From Acidobacteriota bacterium (GTDB taxonomy: Bacteria; Acidobacteriota; Terriglobia; Terriglobales; Acidobacteriaceae), in assembly GCA_021851465.1 (NCBI GenBank), contig JAJZDL010000036.1, positions 1-16,827 on the forward strand: a stretch of DNA of 16,827 nucleotides, written 5' to 3'. A model generated the notes under the pieces. The model worked only from the letters and a program-made list of their open reading frames with translations, had not been told where the DNA came from and searched no databases. Every line of letters starts with the position of its first letter. The first letter of the stretch is position 1. Shown here piece after piece: positions 1-10,728 of this stretch. Made by a program: the position numbers and the translations under genes.

Positions 1-920
1 TCGTACTCGTCCAACGGGGCCTGATAGTCGTGTGCGTAGCGGCGGCGCAGTTCGTCGAAACCGATGTACTCGTCGCCTTCAAAGCCCAGGCTGCCCCAGC
101 CCGGCGCGCCGTGGCGAAACTGGTCCGGCCCCGGCGGATGAAAGCGCATCCAGATGGCAAGGTCCTCTTCGCGCAAGACATCGATGGCCAGCAGGATGCG
201 TTTGAGTTCGTCGCCTAGATACGGGGCCCAGCGCTCGCGGATGTAATCGAGCTGGCCTATCAGAGAGTCCGGCGAGGCCAGCAGAGGCGCGCGCAGCGCT
301 TCGTACAGGCTGCCAATCTCCGGTGCCATCGGAGGGCGCGTGCTGAAGTAATCCGGAAAAGCCGCGGTGACACCCGCGTACACCGTCTGCTGCTTCAGAT
401 CCTGGTCTGCAAAGAGCGCCTGAAAGGGCTTGAAGGCCGGATTGATGTTGGCAATCCAGAGCATCAGCAGCTCTTCCAGCGCGGCCTCGCGGTTGGGCCG
501 GCCGTCGGTCGAGCCGTGCAGCCACTGGGCGGCGGTAAGCTCCCTGCGGAAGACGGCAACATTGGGAAACTGTTCGGTGAAGGCGAGCAGAAGGTCCGCC
601 AGCTTTTTCGGCCCGGCCTTGCCCGATCCGACGTGCGCGGAGAACCAGCGCACAGCCTCGTTCAGAACTGCCGGGTCGATCTGCTTGCGATAGCGCGCCA
701 CCAGCGCATGGCTCAGCTCGTCGATCAGCCCCATGGCGAAGAGCGCGCCGGCATGGATCGCGCCCGCCGGGTCGGCCTCCGCGCCGCGCGATCGGTTGAG
801 CGCCTCGGCCAACCTGCGGCTCGCCGCGACATCGGCGAAGACGACGTTTCCGGTATAGCTGAAGAGAAGGTCGTCAACCTGGGTTGCTTCTCGGACAGCG
901 CGGGAGATGTGAAATTCCAT
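1..920 (-). CDS. N-terminal part of a large alpha-amylase-family-like protein (partial)
   Basis: The minus frame is open from ATG at 920 to the left edge, giving 306 residues with no stop. It begins MEFHISRAVREATQ and continues through TGNVVFADVAASRRLAEALN, GLIDELSHALVARYR, EELLMLWIANINPAFKPFQ and IGQLDYIRERWAPYLGDEL. From memory these match the N-terminal helical domain of large bacterial proteins annotated as alpha-amylase/glycosidase, in which a GH13-type catalytic domain follows; that domain would lie outside this window. No signal peptide is visible, so a cytoplasmic enzyme is likely. A GAGG sits 9 nt upstream of the ATG, supporting the start. The 219 bp gap to the next minus-strand gene suggests separate transcription. 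Coding is certain. The family is recalled similarity only, because no catalytic residues fall inside the window. Confidence 0.6.
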   Translation of the reverse strand, partial: MEFHISRAVREATQVDDLLFSYTGNVVFADVAASRRLAEALNRSRGAEADPAGAIHAGALFAMGLIDELSHALVARYRKQIDPAVLNEAVRWFSAHVGSGKAGPKKLADLLLAFTEQFPNVAVFRRELTAAQWLHGSTDGRPNREAALEELLMLWIANINPAFKPFQALFADQDLKQQTVYAGVTAAFPDYFSTRPPMAPEIGSLYEALRAPLLASPDSLIGQLDYIRERWAPYLGDELKRILLAIDVLREEDLAIWMRFHPPGPDQFRHGAPGWGSLGFEGDEYIGFDELRRRYAHDYQAPLDEY

Positions 921-1139
921 GTTCAGACGCCTCAAACCACAGCAATCAGTATCGCCTGAAACTTACATCCGGTGCATGGAATCCGTATAGGGGAGGGCTT
1001 GCAGCCGCAAACCGCCTGAATCTCCGCCGCACAGGGCCTCCGGAATCGTTGGCCCAGAGACTCGGTTCACGTCTCGCTCAGGAATCGAAGCGCAGTTCGG
1101 CTGTTGCAGCGATGAGGCGGGACCGATCGACCCAGTTTG

Positions 1140-2143
1140 CTACGCGGTCTGGCGCAGTGTGTAGCTGCTCAACGTCTTAATGTAGTTTCCGCGCTCGAAG
1201 GCCGCCGGGTTGGGAATTGATTGGCGGCTAAGGCTGCCGCGCATCTGCCAGATGGATTCGTACTCGTGCTCCTCCATCCAGCGCAGCAGGTCGGATTGAA
1301 CGGTAGAGAGATAGGGGATGCCGTTGACCAGCAACGCAGAGGTCATCATGGCAACCTGCGCACCCGCCATGATGGACTTCAGAACGTCCTGCGCCGTGTG
1401 GACTCCGCCCGTGACGGCAAGCTCCGCGCGCAGGGTTCCGTATAGAATTGCTGTCCAGTGCAGGCGGAGCAGCAGCTCCTCCGGGCGGCTCAGGGCAAGC
1501 TTCGGAGTCACGTTGAGGCCTTCAATATCGAAGTCCGGCTGGTAGAAGCGGTTGAAGAGGACCAGTGCGCTGGCGCCAACCTGATCCAGCCGGGCGGCAA
1601 GGTTCGGAATGCTGGTGTACTGCGGCGAAAGTTTGACCGCAATGGGAATCTTCGTGCTCGCCTTCACCTGGCGCACCAACTCGACGATCCCGTCCTCGAT
1701 CTCCGCGCTGGCGACGCGAGGATCGGTCGGCAGCGAGTAGGTGTTCAACTCCAACGCATCCGCGCCGGCCTGTTCGATCTCTCGGGCGAAGCTCACCCAG
1801 CCCCCTGCCGTCGCGCCGTTCAGGCTGGCGAGAACGGGAATGCCAACCGCAGTCTTGGCGCTGCGGATGTGGTTCAGATAGGTCTCGTGCCCCTGCCGGT
1901 AGCTTTCATACGCAGGAAAGAAGCTGAGCGACTCCGCGAACGACTCCGTTCCGCGCGAGAGGTCGCTGTCCAGTGCATTGCTCTCCAGTGTGAGCTGCTC
2001 CTCGAAGATCGAGGGCAATACCACCGCGGCGGCGCCGGCCTCTTCCAGGCGCTGAATGCTCTGCACCGATTCAGTCAGCGGCGAGGAAGAGACCACAATG
2101 GGATTTTTCAGGTCGAGGCCCATGTATTCCGTGCTCAGGTCGA

Positions 2144-2147
<4 letters not shown>
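1140..2147 (-). CDS. Dihydroorotate dehydrogenase-like FMN protein (probably not a true DHODase)
   Basis: 335 residues with a class 1 dihydroorotate dehydrogenase-type TIM barrel. It starts MIDLSTEYMGLDLKNPIVVSS. It has the FMN-site lysine in VKLSPQYTSI (Lys172), an Asn-containing strand LVLFNRFYQPDFDIE (Asn199), and the C-terminal phosphate-binding region LAVTGGVHTAQDVLKSIMAGAQV (about 244-265). The active-site loop, usually ELNxSCPN with a catalytic Cys in class 1 enzymes, reads ELNTYSLPTDP at residues 133-143 and has no Cys. It is therefore probably a DHOD-like flavoprotein of unknown substrate, not PyrD. Its ATG overlaps the nifJ stop as ATGA. A perfect AAGGAGG lies 6 nt upstream. The pairing suggests an electron-transfer or metabolic partner of NifJ; that role is inferred. 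Confidence 0.9.
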
Positions 2148-5776
<3,629 letters not shown>

Positions 5777-5838
5777 GTTCCCTCGCCTCCGAACCTCTGT
5801 GTCCTCCACAATCTTCCTCCAATTGAAAGTCCGACAGA

Positions 5839-5854
5839 AGTGAGCACGATCACA
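5839..5854. promoter_or_regulatory. Candidate CRP-family operator in the nifJ-nuoA divergent region
   Basis: On the plus strand AGTGA-GCACGA-TCACA; on the minus strand TGTGA-TCGTGC-TCACT. This matches the CRP half-site pair TGTGA-N6-TCACA at 9 of 10 positions. It does not match the FNR pattern TTGAT-N4-ATCAA. It lies between the two divergent genes, 52 bp before the nuoA ATG and 29-62 bp before the two possible nifJ starts, so one regulator could control both operons. The regulator itself is not in the window. Confidence 0.45.
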
Positions 5855-5873
5855 AATCTCATCCTGAAGCGTC

Positions 5874-5882
5874 TGTTAGAGT
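5874..5882 (+). promoter_or_regulatory. Possible extended -10 element for the nuo operon
   Basis: TGTTAGAGT reads as an extended -10 (TG, one base, then TAGAGT, 4 of 6 to TATAAT). No convincing -35 is present at 17 bp. The CRP-like site is centred at 5846.5, about -41.5 from a start near 5888, which is the usual spacing for activators that overlap -35. The leader would then be only about 19 nt and start at the AGAGGGA ribosome-binding site (5889-5895). Confidence 0.3.
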
Positions 5883-5906
5883 GTTGTCAGAGGGAATGTC
5901 TGCTCG

Positions 5907-6275
5907 ATGAATAGTCTCTACCTGCCGGTCGCTGTGTTGTTGCTGGCGGGCGTCGCGTTTGCACTGGCGACGCTTCTGCTGGCCCAACTATGGGCCAAAA
6001 AATTCTCCCCGCATAAGCCCGGCGCATCCAAAAACGCCATCTATGAGTGCGGCGTGGAGTCCGACGGCGACGCCTGGATCCAGTTCAAACCCGGCTATTA
6101 TCTCTATGCAATCCTCTTCCTCGTCTTCGACGTGGAGACCGTCTTTCTGCTTCCTTTTGCAGTCGCGTTCCACGGCTTCCGGGCAGCCGAATCCATCGCC
6201 ATGCTGCTCTTCCTGCTCTTGCTCGTCGAAGGTCTGGTCTGGGCCTACCAGAAGAAGGTCCTGGTCTGGTCATAG
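5907..6275 (+). CDS. nuoA: NADH-quinone oxidoreductase subunit A
   Basis: Small membrane subunit of complex I that helps form the junction between peripheral arm and membrane arm near the quinone channel. 122 residues, normal length, with three hydrophobic segments (about 4-29, 65-90, 95-114). The family signature YECGVES (Cys48) and QFKPGYYLYAILFLVFDVETVFLLPF, with acidic Asp75 and Glu77 inside the second helix, are all present. The start ATG has AGAGGGA 11 nt upstream, somewhat long spacing. It is the first gene of the nuo operon, divergent from nifJ. The 74 bp between its stop and nuoB show no recognisable signal. Confidence 0.97.
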   Translation: MNSLYLPVAVLLLAGVAFALATLLLAQLWAKKFSPHKPGASKNAIYECGVESDGDAWIQFKPGYYLYAILFLVFDVETVFLLPFAVAFHGFRAAESIAMLLFLLLLVEGLVWAYQKKVLVWS

Positions 6276-6349
6276 CGCAACCCACCGCGGAATCAGGCAA
6301 CGCAACGCGGCCCATAGCATTCCTACACACAGCGAAGTCATAAGGGTGG

Positions 6350-7000
6350 TTGAAAAGGGTGGATGAAACACTAAAGAGCGAGCTGGGTCGGCAGGGAATC
6401 TTCACCACCACCCTCCAGGATCTCTACAACTGGGGCCGCACCAGTTCCCTCTGGCCGTTGAACTTTGGTCTTGCCTGCTGCGCCATTGAGATGATCGCCA
6501 CCACCATGGCGCGCTACGATCTCGCCCGCTTCGGTGCCGAGGTCTTTCGGCCCTCGCCCCGCCAGGCAGACCTGATGATCGTCGCTGGCACAGTGACAAA
6601 AAAAATGGCCCCCCAGGTCGTCCGCCTCTACAACCAGATGCCCGAGCCCAAGTACGTCATCTCCATGGGCGCATGCGCCATCTCCGGAGGCCCGTTCAAG
6701 CAGGGATACAACGTCCTCAAGGGCATCGACCGCTACATCCCCGTCGATGTATACATCCCCGGCTGCCCACCACGGCCCGAGGCCCTGATCGAAGCGTTCA
6801 TGGCATTGCAGAAGAGGATCGACGCACAACAACTGACTGGAACAAACAGGCCGCGCCATCTGAACGCCGATGAACCAAGCGAGTTCGCTGTACCGCAATT
6901 TGGCGCGCACGACCTGCAACCGGCCAAGAATCCAGCAGTATGGAACGCACCCTTGGTGCAGATATCGCAGACAGGCAACGATGGATCTGGAAAAAATTAA
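6350..7000 (+). CDS. nuoB: NADH-quinone oxidoreductase subunit B (N2 cluster subunit)
   Basis: Carries the terminal 4Fe-4S cluster N2, which hands electrons to quinone. 216 residues from the TTG start. The ligands are visible: the adjacent pair in FGLACCAIEM (Cys43, Cys44), GACAISGG (Cys109) and PGCPPRPEA (Cys139). The surrounding RYDLARFGAEVFRPSPRQADL and VTKKMAPQVVRLYNQMPEPKY are classic for the family. The start is uncertain: TTG at 6350 is the first possible codon after an in-frame stop but has AAGGG only 3 nt upstream, and GTG at 6359 is an alternative. There is no in-frame ATG near the N-terminus. Residues after about 165 form a polar tail beyond the conserved core. The 3' end overlaps nuoC by 20 bp. 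Confidence 0.95.
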   Translation: MKRVDETLKSELGRQGIFTTTLQDLYNWGRTSSLWPLNFGLACCAIEMIATTMARYDLARFGAEVFRPSPRQADLMIVAGTVTKKMAPQVVRLYNQMPEPKYVISMGACAISGGPFKQGYNVLKGIDRYIPVDVYIPGCPPRPEALIEAFMALQKRIDAQQLTGTNRPRHLNADEPSEFAVPQFGAHDLQPAKNPAVWNAPLVQISQTGNDGSGKN

Positions 7001-7631
7001 ATCCGAGGTTGAAGCCAATGTGCCCGGCTGCCGCCTGGAGACGGTTGCCAACCCCAGCCCATCGGTACAGCACTCCCTGCGCCTCGACCCAGAACACGCG
7101 GTCGCCGTCGCCACATTCCTGCGCGATGCCGTCGGCCTGCGCTTCGACTTCTGCTCCAACGTCACCGGCATCGACTGGCCACCCACCGAGGTCTCGCAAA
7201 AAGTCAAGGTCCGCAGGCTCGTCGAGGGCGTCGAGCAAGAAGTGGATGAGGTCCAGAAGACCACCACCCCCGGCTCCATCGAAGTCGTCTATCACCTCTT
7301 CTCCATCGAGCTGAAGCACGGCCCTCTCGTGCTGCGCATGAGCACACAGGACCGCGACGCTGGCGTCCATCTACCCTCGCTGACACACGTCTGGCGCAGC
7401 GCCGAGTTCCAGGAGCGGGAGATATTCGACCTCTTCGGCGTCGTCTTCGACGGCCATCCCGACCTGCGCCGCCTGCTCATGTGGGACGAGTTCGTCGACC
7501 ATCCCATGCGCAGGGACTATATCGAGCCGGACGACTTTGAATATGAGCCGACCGCGCACGATGAAGTGTTGCGTCGCGCCCAGCAGCACCAAAGCGAAAC
7601 GCGCCCGGCAGATGAAGGGGGGATCCGATGA
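6981..7631 (+). CDS. nuoC: NADH-quinone oxidoreductase subunit C (30 kDa)
   Basis: Peripheral-arm structural subunit that packs on NuoD. 216 residues, separate from nuoD and not fused as in E. coli. The signature FQEREIFDLFGVVFDGHPDLRRLL (about 143-166) and HPMRRDY (174-180) are clear. The start ATG at 6981 (MDLEKIKSE) was chosen because upstream in-frame sequence is nuoB coding and matches no family N-terminus. It overlaps the nuoB end by 20 bp and has only a weak AGG upstream. Residues about 69-98, between GIDWPP and IEVVYHLFS, look like a charged insertion of roughly 25-30 residues that shorter NuoC proteins lack, judged from memory of the family. The stop overlaps the nuoD start as ATGA. 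Confidence 0.95.
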   Translation: MDLEKIKSEVEANVPGCRLETVANPSPSVQHSLRLDPEHAVAVATFLRDAVGLRFDFCSNVTGIDWPPTEVSQKVKVRRLVEGVEQEVDEVQKTTTPGSIEVVYHLFSIELKHGPLVLRMSTQDRDAGVHLPSLTHVWRSAEFQEREIFDLFGVVFDGHPDLRRLLMWDEFVDHPMRRDYIEPDDFEYEPTAHDEVLRRAQQHQSETRPADEGGIR

Positions 7632-8803
7632 GCACCGCCGCCTTCCCCGCCGCTGTCCTCCCAACCCAGCAGATCGGGTCGGAGCCAACCTCCGGCCCCA
7701 GCACGGAACAGTTGCTGGAACTCTCCATGGGGCCGCAGCATCCCTCCACCCACGGCGTCTTTCGCATGAACGTCGTACTCGACGGAGAACGCGTCGTCCG
7801 CCTCAAGCCCGTCTTCGGCTACCTGCACCGCAACCATGAAAAGATCGCCGAGAGCGAGACCTACCTCGGCTCCATGCCCTACACCGACCGGCTCGACTAC
7901 ATCTGTCCCCTCACCAACAACTGGGCCTACGCGCTCGCCGTCGAAAAGCTCGCGGGCATCCAGGTGCCGGAGCGAGCCGAGTACCTGCGCGTCATCGTCG
8001 GCGAACTGACCCGCCTGCAGAACCACGCCTGCCTCGTCGGCTTCCTCATGCAGGACATGGGCTGCAGCGGAACGCCCCTCATGTACGCCTTCCGCCAGCG
8101 GGAGATGGTTCTCGACCTCTTCGAGGCCCTCACCGGCGCGCGCATGATGTGCAACTACATGCGCTTCGGAGGCTGCCGCGTGGACCTGCCCGCCGGATGG
8201 CTCGATCAGACAAAAAAAGTGCTGCAGCAGTTCCCCCGCTTCCTGGATGAGTTCGAACGGCTGCTCATCGGCAACGAGATCCTCATGGGCCGCACCCAGG
8301 GCATCGGCGTGCTCTCCAAAGAGTTGGCCGTCAGCGCAGGAATCAGCGGCCCAATGGCGCGCGCCAGCGGCGTGGACTACGACATCCGCAAGGTGGACCG
8401 CTACGGCATCTACGACCGCTTTGCCTTCCGCGTCCCTCTGGGCAGCCACGGCGATGTCTACGACCGGCTGATGATCCGAGTGCTTGAGATGCGCGAATCG
8501 CTCGGCATCCTGGACCAGGCCATGCGCGACCTCCCCGCTGGCCCCATCGTTGACCCCAAGACGAAGATTCGCGGATTCCGCCCCAAGCCCGGAGAGGCAT
8601 ACGGAAGGATCGAAGCGCCCAAGGGAGAGCTCGGCTTCTATCTCATCAGCGACGGCTCGCCCAACCCCTACCGCTATCGCGTGCGTCCGCCCAGCCTCAT
8701 CAACCTCACCGTCCTCGAAGACCTCTGCCTTGGCCACAACGTCGCAGACATCGTTATTATTCTGGGCAGCGTGGACATTGTGCTGGGCGAGGTGGACCGA
8801 TGA
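7628..8803 (+). CDS. nuoD: NADH-quinone oxidoreductase subunit D (49 kDa)
   Basis: Forms the quinone-reduction site with NuoB and descends from the large subunit of NiFe hydrogenases. 391 residues, normal length. Key motifs are MGPQHPSTHGVFR (quinone-site His42), GYLHRNHEKIAE, RLDYICPLTNNWAYALAVEKL (Tyr91 in the quinone-binding position) and the C-terminal DIVIILGSVDIVLGEVDR. The HRG of many NuoD proteins reads HRN here, a variant that from memory also occurs in other lineages. About 30 extra residues precede the conserved core. GGGGGG-rich ribosome-binding sequence lies just before the ATG, and the ATGA overlap couples it to nuoC. Confidence 0.97.
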   Translation: MSTAAFPAAVLPTQQIGSEPTSGPSTEQLLELSMGPQHPSTHGVFRMNVVLDGERVVRLKPVFGYLHRNHEKIAESETYLGSMPYTDRLDYICPLTNNWAYALAVEKLAGIQVPERAEYLRVIVGELTRLQNHACLVGFLMQDMGCSGTPLMYAFRQREMVLDLFEALTGARMMCNYMRFGGCRVDLPAGWLDQTKKVLQQFPRFLDEFERLLIGNEILMGRTQGIGVLSKELAVSAGISGPMARASGVDYDIRKVDRYGIYDRFAFRVPLGSHGDVYDRLMIRVLEMRESLGILDQAMRDLPAGPIVDPKTKIRGFRPKPGEAYGRIEAPKGELGFYLISDGSPNPYRYRVRPPSLINLTVLEDLCLGHNVADIVIILGSVDIVLGEVDR

Positions 8804-8835
8804 GTATGCCGCATGTGGAGGAGCAAACGTGCTAG
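8800..8835 (+). other. 11-codon mini-ORF bridging nuoD and nuoI
   Basis: ATG at 8800 overlaps the nuoD stop as ATGA and encodes MSMPHVEEQTC, ending in TAG at 8833-8835 just after the nuoI GTG. A GAGG lies 7 nt upstream. It occupies the place where nuoE, nuoF and nuoG normally sit. It may only be a coupling device or chance; no protein function is claimed. Confidence 0.2.
8817..8823 (+). promoter_or_regulatory. Shine-Dalgarno that decides the nuoI GTG start
   Basis: GGAGGAG is followed by 5 nt and then GTG at 8829. No in-frame ATG lies nearby, so this site identifies the start of nuoI. Confidence 0.8.
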
Positions 8836-9470
8836 GTGATGGCATCCTCAAGGGACTGGCGGAGACGGCCCGAAACTTCTTCGGCAGCTACGTCAGCAGG
8901 GATCGTCTCACCACGATCCAGTATCCCGAGCAGCGCGACCCCCAGATCGAGGCCGCGCGCAGCTTCCCTTTCCTCGTCTTCGACGGCGCAGACTGGCAGC
9001 AGGGACTGCGTTGCGTCTCCTGCCAGATCTGCGAAAAAGAGTGTCCACCAAAGTGCATCTTCATCGAGAAGAGCAAGGACAAAAAGCCCGACGCAGTCGG
9101 CAAACCGCAGTTCTACCCCGTACGCTTCGACATCGACATCTCCGTCTGCATGAGCTGCCAGATCTGCGTCGAGGTCTGTCCCTTCGACGCCATTAAGATG
9201 GACGTGGACTACGACCTGAGCACGGACGACCGCTTCGGTGGCCTGCTCCTCGACAGGCAACGCCTCGCCAAATCCAACGAGCACTACAACAAAATCCATC
9301 CCACGGAGGCCGCCGCCGTGGATGCAGCCCTCGCCGAGGAGCGCGCCAAGGCAAAGGCCGCCGCGGAAGCAAAAGCGTCCGCCGCGGCAAAGGCTGCAAC
9401 AGAAGCCAAGGCCGCCGCCGTGGCCAATCCCGCTCCAGCACCACAGCCAGCCGCCGGTGAATCGCAATGA
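8829..9470 (+). CDS. nuoI: NADH-quinone oxidoreductase subunit I, with Ala/Lys-rich C-terminal tail
   Basis: Electron-transfer subunit carrying clusters N6a and N6b, which pass electrons to N2 in NuoB. 213 residues from GTG. Two 4Fe-4S motifs are complete: CVSCQICEKECP (Cys62, 65, 68, 72) and CMSCQICVEVCP (Cys107, 110, 113, 117), with an extra Cys76. The start has GGAGGAG at 5 nt. The RFRGR motif common before the first cluster is replaced by AARSFPFLVFDGADWQQGL. After about residue 160 comes a low-complexity tail of Ala, Lys and Glu ending in a Pro/Ala segment (PAPAPQPAAG), not part of the canonical fold. With NuoE, NuoF and NuoG missing, NuoI is the likely entry point for ferredoxin electrons (inference). 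It overlaps nuoH as ATGA. Confidence 0.95.
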   Translation: MLGDGILKGLAETARNFFGSYVSRDRLTTIQYPEQRDPQIEAARSFPFLVFDGADWQQGLRCVSCQICEKECPPKCIFIEKSKDKKPDAVGKPQFYPVRFDIDISVCMSCQICVEVCPFDAIKMDVDYDLSTDDRFGGLLLDRQRLAKSNEHYNKIHPTEAAAVDAALAEERAKAKAAAEAKASAAAKAATEAKAAAVANPAPAPQPAAGESQ

Positions 9471-10642
9471 CGCAGACACTCGACCAGATCTTCGTGCTCG
9501 CCAAACACTGGCTGCTCGGCTTCCTTCCCGCCGCCATCCAGCCGTTCTGTTCGGCGCTGCTGTCGGTGGTTGCGATCATCCTCGTCTTCGCAACCTTGTT
9601 CGCCATCACCACCTGGCTGGAGCGCAAGGGCCTCGGCAGAATGCAGAACCGCCTCGGGCCCAACCGCGTCGGCCCCTGCGGCCTGCTGCAGCCGCTCGCC
9701 GACGGCATCAAGTCCCTCACCAAGGAGGACATCGTCCCCGCCGCGGCAGACCACGCCGTGCATTTCATGGCACCCGTGCTGCTGGTCGCGGCGTCCTTCC
9801 TGGGCTATGCGGTTCTTCCTATCGGGCGCAACATGGTTCTGACCAACCTCAACGCCGGAGTGCTTTACTTCTTCGCGGTCGGTTCGCTCATGGAGCTGGC
9901 CGTCTTCATGGCGGGATGGTCCAGCCGCAGCAAGTACTCCCTGCTCGGAGCCATGCGCGCTATCGCGCAGATGATCAGCTACGAGGTCCCTCTGGTCCTG
10001 GCCTCCATCGTCGTCATCCTGCACACCGGCTCGCTCTCCACCGTCGCCATCGTGGATCGCCAGGCCGTCTATACCGGCATCTGGCCCCACTGGTTCGTCT
10101 TCACTCCCTGGGGCCTCGCAGGATTTGTCCTCTTCATGGTCGCCGCCACCGCAGAATCCAACCGCTCGCCCTTCGACCTTCCCGAAGGCGAGTCCGAGAT
10201 CATCGCCGGTTACTATATCGAGTACTCGGGCTTCAAGTTCGCCCTATTCTTCCTGGGCGAGTACATCGGCATGTTCGCCACCAGCGCAATGGCCATCACC
10301 CTCTTCCTTGGTGGCTGGGCCGCACCCTTCTCCTTCCTCACATGGGTTCCGTCCTACCTCTGGTTCTTCGCCAAACTCCTGGCCATCATCTCTGCCTTCA
10401 TCTGGGTTCGCGGAACTCTTCCCCGCCTGCGCATGGACCAGCTTATGAACCTTGCATGGCAGTTCATGCTCCCCATGACCCTTATCAACCTCCTCGCCGC
10501 GGGTGTATGGCAGTTCATGCCCGCCGGAGTTGCGCGATGGCCGGTATGCGCCGCCATCGTGGCCGTTCCGTTTCTCCTGCTGGCCCGCGGACTCAAACAG
10601 AAGAGAAAATTCCAGTTGCGGACCTATCGTTTTTCCCAGTGA
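9467..10642 (+). CDS. nuoH: NADH-quinone oxidoreductase subunit H
   Basis: Membrane subunit at the base of the peripheral arm that forms most of the quinone tunnel and starts the proton path. 391 residues, longer than the roughly 325 of E. coli, with about eight or nine hydrophobic segments. Diagnostic motifs are TTWLERKGLGRMQNRLGPN (from about 48), VGPCGLLQPLADGIKSLTKED, and the charged loop AESNRSPFDLPEGESEIIAGY (from 229) followed by YIEYSGFKFALFFLGEY. The C-terminus is basic (KQKRKFQLRTYRF). The start overlaps the nuoI stop as ATGA with a modest GGTGA upstream. Its position after nuoI (D-I-H order) differs from the E. coli order. An 86 bp AT-rich gap follows. Confidence 0.97.
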   Translation: MTQTLDQIFVLAKHWLLGFLPAAIQPFCSALLSVVAIILVFATLFAITTWLERKGLGRMQNRLGPNRVGPCGLLQPLADGIKSLTKEDIVPAAADHAVHFMAPVLLVAASFLGYAVLPIGRNMVLTNLNAGVLYFFAVGSLMELAVFMAGWSSRSKYSLLGAMRAIAQMISYEVPLVLASIVVILHTGSLSTVAIVDRQAVYTGIWPHWFVFTPWGLAGFVLFMVAATAESNRSPFDLPEGESEIIAGYYIEYSGFKFALFFLGEYIGMFATSAMAITLFLGGWAAPFSFLTWVPSYLWFFAKLLAIISAFIWVRGTLPRLRMDQLMNLAWQFMLPMTLINLLAAGVWQFMPAGVARWPVCAAIVAVPFLLLARGLKQKRKFQLRTYRFSQ

Positions 10643-10684
10643 CGGCAAACCGCCGCATTCGCCGGGCTATAGTTTTGTAAGACG

Positions 10685-10699
10685 GTTTATAAAATAAAC
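10685..10699. repeat. AT-rich palindrome in the nuoH-nuoJ gap
   Basis: GTTTA-TAAAA-TAAAC is a 5-bp inverted repeat with a 5-nt spacer, inside a strongly AT-rich patch (about 10667-10709) that contrasts with the GC-rich operon. TATAGT (10668) and TATAAA (10688) resemble -10 boxes, but no good -35 is spaced correctly. It could be an operator, an internal promoter or nothing. Confidence 0.3.
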
Positions 10700-10728
10700 T
10701 TTGTTGCATCGAACATCGGGCCATTGAG

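Noticed and set aside
1057..1075. GAGAC-N9-GTCTC inverted repeat downstream of the DHOD-like gene as a terminator
   Set aside because: Only 5 bp of stem, no T-tract on the minus strand, and low GC pairing strength.
5839..5854. FNR/anaerobic box reading of the palindrome
   Set aside because: The half sites are TGTGA/TCACT and not TTGAT/ATCAA, and the spacer is 6 rather than 4, so a CRP-type site fits better.
5896..5910. Four-codon leader ORF (ATG TCT GCT CGA TGA) overlapping the nuoA start
   Set aside because: The purine-rich ribosome-binding sequence directly abuts its ATG, so it serves nuoA better, and the ORF is too short to distinguish from chance.
7517..8851. Long antisense frame of 444 codons opposite nuoC/nuoD
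   Set aside because: It lies opposite clearly conserved nuo genes, and its protein is His/Ala/Glu-rich with no motif. It is a by-product of GC-rich codon use.
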